Shown piece after piece: positions 35,101 through 44,100 of a DNA stretch of 64,000 nucleotides. The stretch is from Chelonoidis abingdonii. Its lineage: Eukaryota > Chordata > Testudines > Testudinidae. Each line of letters begins with the position of its first letter. Position 1 is the first letter of the stretch. The position numbers and the translations under genes were made by a program. A model generated the notes under the pieces. That model saw only the letters and a list, made by a program, of their open reading frames with translations, ran no database searches and was not told the origin of the DNA. The stretch covers positions 19,485,522-19,549,521 of the forward strand of contig NC_133790.1 of NCBI RefSeq assembly GCF_003597395.2, written 5' to 3'.

Positions 35101-38100
35101 GATTCGGGAGTGCTGTCACGTTGGTCTCGGGAAAGTTGGTGGGAACAGACCAACTAACTCGGCCAAAAGCACAGGGGTAACATGCGTACATGGCACCGTG
35201 AATTTTTACCCTACAATTCCAGTACGGATTGAAATCCAGGGGAATACCACCAGAGTATTTCTGCAGGAGTAGTCCCCAAGCTCCCTTATCCTGTTTTGAT
35301 TGGGAGAGACTTCCCTGGGTTTGAGAACTTACTGACCCCGATAGAGGCAGGAGAGGGTAGCAACCCCAGGTTGAGACAGAGGCAACTAAAGATAGCCTCG
35401 CCCCATGTTTGCTGAATTTGCTCCAGAATTGTTCTCATTCCCCTGGAAACCCCGCAGGGCTAGGCGAGAACGAAGGGCGGCTAAAAAGTTAGGGACCAGG
35501 ATTCTGGCAGCTAATCAAAAGACTTCCCTTGTGGGTAGGCGAACCCGCCCAGGAGACAAGGAGAAGGTTCGGGTCACGGAGGACTCAGAGGAGGTTCCTG
35601 GCCCAAGTGGGAGCACCCCAGGGGGAAGAGTTGAAATAGGCCCCCTGGAATTAGGTCAGTTCAGCACTGCACGTGAGACTCTTTGGGCAGACCAGGCCGA
35701 AGATCCATTATATGCAAACGTGAGGGAGGAGGTAGTGGACTGGAGTAAATTGGAGTGCCTGTAGAGAGGAAAAGTCAAAGGCCCAAGGCCATATTACGTG
35801 CTCAAACGTGATCTGTTGTACAGAATAGAGCAAAATACGAGGGGAAGAAGTAGAGCAACTCCTAGTCCCACGGAAACACATAAGGGGCGTACTAGAGTTA
35901 GCTCACAGTCATTTATATTGGGGGACATCTAGGGGTAGACAAGACGCTGGATAGAATACTAAGAAGGTTTTATTGGCCAGGAATACGAGCAGAAGTCCAG
36001 CGTTATTGTGCCTCCTGCCCTGAATGCCAGCTGCATAGCCCCCGACCTCACTTGCGGCCCCACTAGTACCTTTACCTATTATTGATGTCCGTTCGAGAGG
36101 ATAGCTATGGACATGTGGCCCACTAGAAAAGTCGGCACGGGGCCACCGACTGAAACGTACTAGTCATCCTTGACTATGCCACACGATATCCAGAGGCATC
36201 CCTTTAAGAAACCCCACGTCTAAGGCAATAGCTAAAGAACTACTACAGGTTTTCGCCAGAGTGGGCATCCCTAAGGAGATCCCTGACAGACCAGGGAACC
36301 CCGTTTACGTCAAAACTAATGAAAGACTTATGTGCCCTGCTCCGTATACAAGCCATTCGGACCTCCGTCTACCATCCACAAACAGACGGACTAGTCGAAA
36401 GATTCAATCGAACCCAAAAGTATGATCCGGAAAGTGGTAGCACAGGATGGAAAGGACTGGGACACTCTTTTGCCGTATCTAATGTTCGCTATACGGGAAG
36501 TTCCCCAGGCGTCCACGGGTTTTCTCCCTTGAACTCTTATATGGACGCACCACGCGGGATATTGGATATCGCCAAGGAGGATTGGGAGGAACAACCCAAC
36601 CCAGGAAAGAATATTATTGAGCATGTGACACAGATGCGAGAGCGGATAACTCGAGTAACCCCGATAGTACGGGAGCATTTAGAAAAAGCACAAGAGGCCA
36701 CAGCGGACATACTACAACCGTCGGGCGAAAATGCGAAGATTTCAGCGGGGGAACGGGTGATGGTGTTAGTGCGACCCGACAGAAAGCAAACTCCTAGCCA
36801 GTTGGCAGCGGACCATATGAGATAGTGGAAGCCATTGAGAAGTGAATTATAAGGTTAGACAACCAGACCGCCGGAAGCCAGAGCAAATATACCAATCAAC
36901 TTACTGAAGCCCTGGCATGACAGAGAGACGTGTCTGGTCACTCGAGGAGCTCTACCTCAGGCAGACGGCCCGCAGGAGCAGGTAAAGATATCTCCTGACT
37001 TAACCCCAGAACAATGGATGGAAGTCATTGAAATGATCCACCGGAACCAGGACGTATTTTGTACCAACCAGGTCGAACGGCACTAAGTCCAACATCATAT
37101 TGTCACCAGCCCCGGAGTAAGGGTGACGATAAGACCATATCGAATACCGGGAAGCTAAAAGGGAAGAAATTAGGATGGAAGTGCGAAAGATGCTGGAACT
37201 CGGGGTCATTGAAGAATCCCACAGCCAGTGGTCCAGTCCGATCGTACTAGTCCCCAAGCCTGATGGCACCCTGAGGTTTTGTAACGACTTCCGGAAATTA
37301 AATGAAGTATCCCACTTCGATGCCTACCCGATACCACGCATTGACGAGCTGGTTGATCAGTTAGGCAAGGCCAAATACCTAACCACCCTAGATCTGACCA
37401 AAGGATATGGCAAATACCCCTGGCCAAGGATGCCAGGGAAAAGACTGCTTTTTCTACACCCGATGGCCTGTTCCAGTACACTGTCCTCCCTTTCGGACTC
37501 CATGGGGCCCCTGCCACATTCAAAGACTGATGGATAAGTTATTACGACCCATGCCAACTATGCCGCCGCCTATCTAGACGACATAGTTATACATAGCCCT
37601 GATTGGGAGACACACCTGGACAAAGTGGAAGCAGTGCTGGACGCTTTGCGAAAGGCTGGTCTCACCGCTAATCCTCTGAAATGCGTGATAGGACTAGCTG
37701 AGGCCAAATACCTCGGGCATGTCGTAGGAGAGGGGTGGTGAAGCCCCAATGGAACAAGGTGGAGGCAATACAAGATTGGCCTCGACCAATCCGCAAGAAG
37801 CAGGTCAGAGCATTTTTGGGTATAGTTGGATACTATCGGAGATTCATCCCTCATTTTGCCACAAGAGCGGGGCCATTGACGGATCTGATAAAAGCTCGGG
37901 GCCCCGAGATAGTGAAGTGGACAGATGCGGCGGAAGCAGCATTTGCAGATTTGCGGACAGCCCTATGCTGCCATCCGGTACTTCATGGCCCCAGACTTCG
38001 AGAAGGAATTCATCCTGCAGACGGACGCCTCGGAGGTGGGACTCGGTGCCGTCCTTCCTTTCCAGATGGTAGGGAGGAGGAGCACCCCATCTTGTACCTC

Positions 38101-41100
38101 AGCCGGAAGCTCCTCCCAGGGAACAAAAATACGCTGTTGTTGAAAAGGAATGTCTGGCGATAAAATGGGCTATGGAGACTCTCCGCTACTATCTCCTGGG
38201 GCGGCGGTTTACCCTTGTGACTGATCACGCCCCGCTCCAGTGGATGCATAGGAACAAGGAAAGAAACGCCAGAGTGACAAGGTGGTCCTCTCTTTGCAAC
38301 CTTTCCATTTTCGGGTCCAGCATAGGGCTGGAAGCCAACACGGCAACGCTGATGGCCTCTCACGCCAACACTGCCTCTCGTCCCGAGTAGCCCAACCCCT
38401 TGGTGTTGAGCGGTGGGAGGGGGGGGGATATGTGATACAGCATGGCCAGAGGGCAGCATAAGAGTGTTAGCAGGGGGCCTTATTCCCTGCCAAGGGAGGA
38501 AGGTTTGCTTTAGATTAACTAGAACAGCTGTGGCCAATTAAGAGCACCTGACTCACTTAGAGCACCTGACTCCAGTCAGTTGGGATATATAAACCCTGCT
38601 TTCAGTCAGACAGGGGGTGGTAGTTGAAGGAGAAAGGTTGGATTGGAGCAGAGTGCAGATTGCAGAAGAGAAGAGTTTGTCCAGAGAGAAATAGAAGGTT
38701 TGGAGGAGTGCTGCGGTGGATTGGGAAGCCCAACAGAAACCCTAGGTAAGGGCACCAGGCTTGTATAGAAGAGAGGCGAGAAGCCCTTCACAAGCTGACG
38801 GGTATGAGAGGGAAGTAACCAGGGGAAGAAACTGCTAGTCAAGTGGTTCACCACAACCCAGGGCCCCTGGGTTGGGACCTGGAGTAGAGGGCGGGCCCAG
38901 GTCCCTCCGTCTCCACTCCCCTCCTCCAAGGACAACTAAGGGGGAGTGATTAAGAACTGGTTCAGAGGCAAGCAATATCGCCCTGAACCTACCCCAGAGA
39001 AGAGAAAGCGTGAGACCCAGAGAACAGTACCGGCAATTTGCCACAAGGTGCATTTCTGTATCTGAGTTTTGATCATTGCAGGTTTTGGTCCATTAACTAC
39101 ATAAGTTATGTTTTCCATACACCGAGTAACGACACACTTACAGTCTAAATTACTTCTGATTTGTGATTAAGCAGCAACAATAAAACAAGAAAGAACAAAA
39201 CTGAAGTCTCCAGGAGAGAGCACAGTGTGGGTGTCTCTTCTTCAGCTGAATGGAGCCCAGCAGATTTCTAGAAATGTAAAAGTGCAATGCACAGAAGACA
39301 AAACCTTCTACATTGCCACCTGTGCCATAACAGAGATCATCAGTCAGTCGGATTGCTCTCTCTGTCCAAAACATTATGTAAACCTTAAAGAATACTATTG
39401 AAAGACTAAAAATAAAAGTTAAGCAGATAGGTAGTGGGAGGTTAGCTGGGAGTTTATAGGTTTGAGAGACCATTGTTGCAGCTGGGGCAGTGCTCTCTTC
39501 CCCTGCTCCCCTGGATATGAACTGTGCAAAGCCAGGGTGGTTGGTCGCATTGTAACCAGCTCTCCAAAGTACAGGTGAATAGTGAGAGCTAAATCAGACT
39601 GATATCAGTCAGTTACATGATATCTCTCTCCCGACAATGGTGTTAGCAGCTGGGGCTCCAAACACCTGCAAACACCATTGAAAATACCTTTCCTGACTGC
39701 CCATTATGGTGCTTATGAAAGAAAGTCACACACAATGGCTTAAGGGTTCTGGGAAAACTTCAGTTAGCTGACGTGGGAACAAGCCGGTGTGGTTTATATC
39801 AGTGCAGCGCCATTTCTCTGGAGCTAGGAGTGTGTGAGTGAGACAGAAGAGGAAAGGAGTGCAAATATTTACGTACAGTGACTGCACTTAGAAAGCTGCC
39901 TCTGTTCTCTCCTTGGGGAGAACGCAAAGCATGGAAAAAAGTCTTTTTAATAACAATAAACTTTGCGTTTCTATAGTGCTTTCTATCCATGGACCTCAAA
40001 GTGCTTTGAAACACTAGTGATGAAGGGGGATGATTATTCCTAGTTTGTAGGCAAGGAAACCCAGGCCCTGATCAGTGATGTGATTTGCCCAAGGTCACCT
40101 GGTGAATCAGAGGTAGCAATGTAGAAATAGAACCCACGGCTTTTGACTTGCAGTCTCGTGCTATAACCAGGAGACCTCAGCAATGTTGGCTTCATTCTGA
40201 GCCCACGGTGTTTGGCTGTACAGCAGGTGCATAGGAAGAGAAGTGTTTTGATTCCCTACAGTGCTCTGTGCCTGTCTGCTGGTAGCTGTGACCCTGTTGT
40301 GTACTGGTGAGTGAAAACCATCATCACATCTCACAAAGATGCTTAATCCACCCGCTATCCAGGCAGCATGCCTGGGTGGGAGCTTCATGTCTACGGGGGG
40401 CCTCCCTAGCCACCTACTTTGCTGTTTGTTGGGATAGGATTGTGATCAGGATGTTGTCTGGTACAGTGACCTCGCCCACCCCGCAGAGGAGCTTACTCAT
40501 AGACTCATAGACTCATAGGTCAGAAGGGACCAATATGATCATCTAGTCTGACCTCCTGCACAAGGCACGCCACAAAACCCTACCCATACACATTTATAAC
40601 AACCCCGAACCCATGACTGAGTTATTGAAATCCTGTTATAATTGTAGGATAATGCGATATAGTAGAATCAGGATGTAATGTCTGGTAAACAAAGTGGAGC
40701 CATCCGACCCCGCACCAGAGGTAGCCTTACGTCAATTAGGACTCAGACGAATCAGTCAAGAAAAAAAGGGACAAAAATGAATCAAATCTAGTTGACTCTC
40801 CTGCACAAAGACAACGCACAAAACCTTCGTACGCCCATCACACCAATTATATAAAACACCTATGACCCATGATGAGTATGAGGAGAATTGTCAAAATCTT
40901 GAGATTTGAAGACCTCCAAGCTGCAGGGAATCCACCAGCAAGCGACCCATCTGCCCTACAGAGCTGCAATGAGGAAGGCCCGAAAACCTCCAGCGCACTC
41001 TGCCAAAATACCCGCCCAAGGAGGAAAATCCTTCCCAGACTAACAAATAATAAGGGGCAGAATCAGCTAAGGCCCTCGAGCATCGTGAGAAGACCTCACC

Positions 41101-44100
41101 ACCAGCCACACCCCAAGAAAAGAATTTCTCTGCAGTAAAACTCAGTTCCCACCCATCCACATCCCCTCACAGACCATTCTGATCGTGCAGAAGCAAGCTA
41201 TAGGCTGCCGATCATAAAGGACGTTGCCCCTCAAGAATGGGGATCGCTCATCATAACATTCACACTATAAGGACCTTTTATCAAGCTTAAGTCTAAAGCC
41301 CATAAGTCTTTTGCCCCCCCTTACCCTTCCATCGGAAAGCCGTCCAGAACTCACCCCTAAATGGTTAGAAAACCTCGTCTACATTTCAAGTCTAAACTTC
41401 CTAATACCCAGTTTGTACCCATTCGTCCTGTGCCTACTTAGTATACTTTAAATACCATTGCCACAAATCTAGTTAATCCCCCTGATATATTTAACTAAGA
41501 ACCTCGGTCATCTCGCCAAGCTTCTTTTATTGGGTCAGAGCTGAAAATCCCAATGCTTACTTTGAACTCCTCTTCTACTGATATAAGGCAGCATTATTTC
41601 CATGCCTCGGATCATCCTATGTAGCGTTTCCGTCTCTAGAACCTGTTCCAGTTTGAAATTCATCCTCTTAAGAGACCAGACGTGCAAACACACAATATGC
41701 GATGGGTGGCGGTCTCACAGCATGCCGTAATTAATTAACAGACAACTAACACCTCCTATCTCCTTCTAGGAAAATACCTATACGCCGGATGTCTCACTAA
41801 CTATGGCTTAGGCCTGCAGTTGCTTTTAACATACGGCCAATATCCATTGGCGCTCATAGACAATCCTGCTATCAAACACAATATCCGCCAAGGTCCTTCT
41901 CCTCCTCCCGTCTTTCCAACTAGATGATAAATTAGCAGTGCTTAGACGTATCACTAGAATCATTACTAATACATCTCCTAAAGTATATCAGACTATATTA
42001 TATTTCATCCTATTACTCATACTGCCAGTGTACAAGGTGGTCCAGATCTTCCTAATAGTATCCGGTGCCTTCTTCCGTGTTAGCAATACCACCCAGCTTC
42101 GTGTCATCAGCAAACCTTTATTAACACATCTCTGCTCTTGTGCCAAGGCTCAGTAATAAATACGGTTAATAAGATCGTCCCAAACCGATCTTTGATGACT
42201 CCGCTAGTAACCTCCTTCCAGCCTGACAGTTCACCCTTGAGTACGACCCGCTGCAGTCTCCCCTTTAACCAGTTCCTTATCCACCTTACAACTTTCACAT
42301 TCATCCCCATCTTTTCCAATTTAACTAACAGTTCCCCATGCGGTTTTGTCTTGTGAACAGAATTGGATCCTTTTCCCATCATAGCCTTCGTCTGCAGTTT
42401 TGTCTGCAATGCATGGCCGCTGGAGTGTTCCCAGGTTAAGCTGTCGCTCAAAAACATACCGAATCTTGGAGATTTAAAAATACCTCCCACATTCCGCTGT
42501 TGATCAGGGCAGAGAACGGGCAGTTTTGATGGACAACTTGAGCAGACAGCATTAAACTCCTGTTTAAGAACAGATGTTGACATCCCAGCTTTCTATTGTA
42601 TCGCTTCCCCTTGCAGAATAGCAGCTCCCTGTGGGCATGGCTTAGGGAGCAGCAGTGAGATCTACAATAGGCCTGTAAAGGAAGTTTCAGAGCATCCTCA
42701 TGTGGGAAATGCCATTAAAGATCCCACGGCATGTTTTATAAGAGGTGGGTGTTAACTCCAGTGCTGGGGCCCAATTCCCCCTTGGTACTGACTTCAGCCT
42801 TCTTAGAATTGCTGCCATGTCTGTAGGACGCCGTTATTCGTTGCTGTGTGTTGCTGAGCAGTGATTGTGCACATCTCGCAGGTGGCTGAGTTTCAGTGAA
42901 GGTGGACGTGAGCCAACTGTGTAGTTCATGTTAGTTTGTAAGCCCTTTGGATCCTTTGAGATTAGCAGGTGCTGTCAAATCTCCATCGTCCAAGTTGGGG
43001 AAGCACAGCACAAGCATAGGTGTCCAGGCACCCATCACTCTCCACAAGAGCTGCAAATGCACTTGGGTTCTGGGGTACCCAGTTTTTGTCTGGAACCATT
43101 TGGACTCCCCCTTGTAAATAGAATCCTCGAGATCTGCCCTGGGCCGGTCGTTCATTCTTCCCCTGTAATGTTTGACAGGTGTCGGATGCTGATAACTCCA
43201 ATTATAACACAATTGTAGCTGGCCTGAAGAACATTTCCCGTCAAGGTGAGTCTTCCTGCTCCTCTGTCGTCTCCACTCCAGAGCAGACAGAATAGAGGAT
43301 GAGAGGAACCCGGAAGCAGGAGGGAAGGGGATAGGTAGGGGCACCAGTCCCTGGTTTCAAGGACCCTTGACACGTTTTCATGCCACTGTGTAAGTGGGTA
43401 GTTCCTGGTGGGTTAACACAACGTGGGCACAGGTGTGTCACTGCCATCAATCTACATGGCCTGCCTGTTGTCTAATTCAAGGACGCTCTGCTGTGAACAG
43501 CCCCTTTTGAGAATCAGTGGCACTGGGCTTCCTGGGGCCCATGCATGGTGTGGAAAGCCTGGAATCCAGGGCCAGTTTGGGGCTGTCTGAGCCAATGACC
43601 CGCTGATACCATGTTGGGTTTTCATTCTGTGCCAGGGGAGGAGCAAAGCCTGTCAGCCATGTCTGATGCCCTCCTGCACCGGGCTCACTGTGTCACCTGC
43701 TGACTGACTTGTGGAGGTGCAGCGAGGGCAGCCTCCCCAGGGTCTGCCAAGCAGAGCCAAGATGCTGCTGTTGCACCTGGCGGTCTAGCAGCATCTGCGG
43801 TGGCGAAGGATGCAAGGTGTGAGGCAGGGTTGAGTGGTGCCCGCTGTAGCTTTAGAAATGTCAGCTCTTCCACGCCATTCATCCCCAGGATGGGCTTTTA
43901 TGATGTTGGCTTTTCATTCTCTCTCTCTCTGAAGGGGATTTTGTGGATTTAGCATCCACATTTTGCTTGAACAACCTTCTTCCCAGCATGGCCAAGCTGT
44001 CCAAGTACTACCGCTATCAGGGCTCCCTGACCACCCCAGACTGCGCGGAGGTTGTCGTCTGGACGCTCTTTGAGGAACCCATCCCTATCAGCCAGTCTCA

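Larger units (their letters stand above)
33296..39045 (+). mobile_element. Gmr1-like Ty3/gypsy-class LTR retrotransposon
   Basis: The 5.75-kb unit has two near-identical LTRs, a primer-binding site, gag, protease, integrase, reverse transcriptase, RNase H and a polypurine tract, in that order. Integrase before reverse transcriptase is the copia-like order that, among gypsy-class elements, is known from Gmr1 elements. The flanks carry AGGT at 33292-33295 and at 39046-39049, a 4-bp target duplication. Many frameshifts and stops interrupt every coding part, so this copy is not functional as written. It lies in sense orientation within CA15 intron 5. Confidence 0.9.
32110..43178 (+). other. CA15: CA15 intron 5 (11 kb)
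   Basis: GTAGGT to GACAG. It hosts an LTR retrotransposon, a MIR-like SINE and a decayed CR1. The stretches 32110-33295, 39046-39936 and 42600-43178 hold nothing I recognise. Confidence 0.85.
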
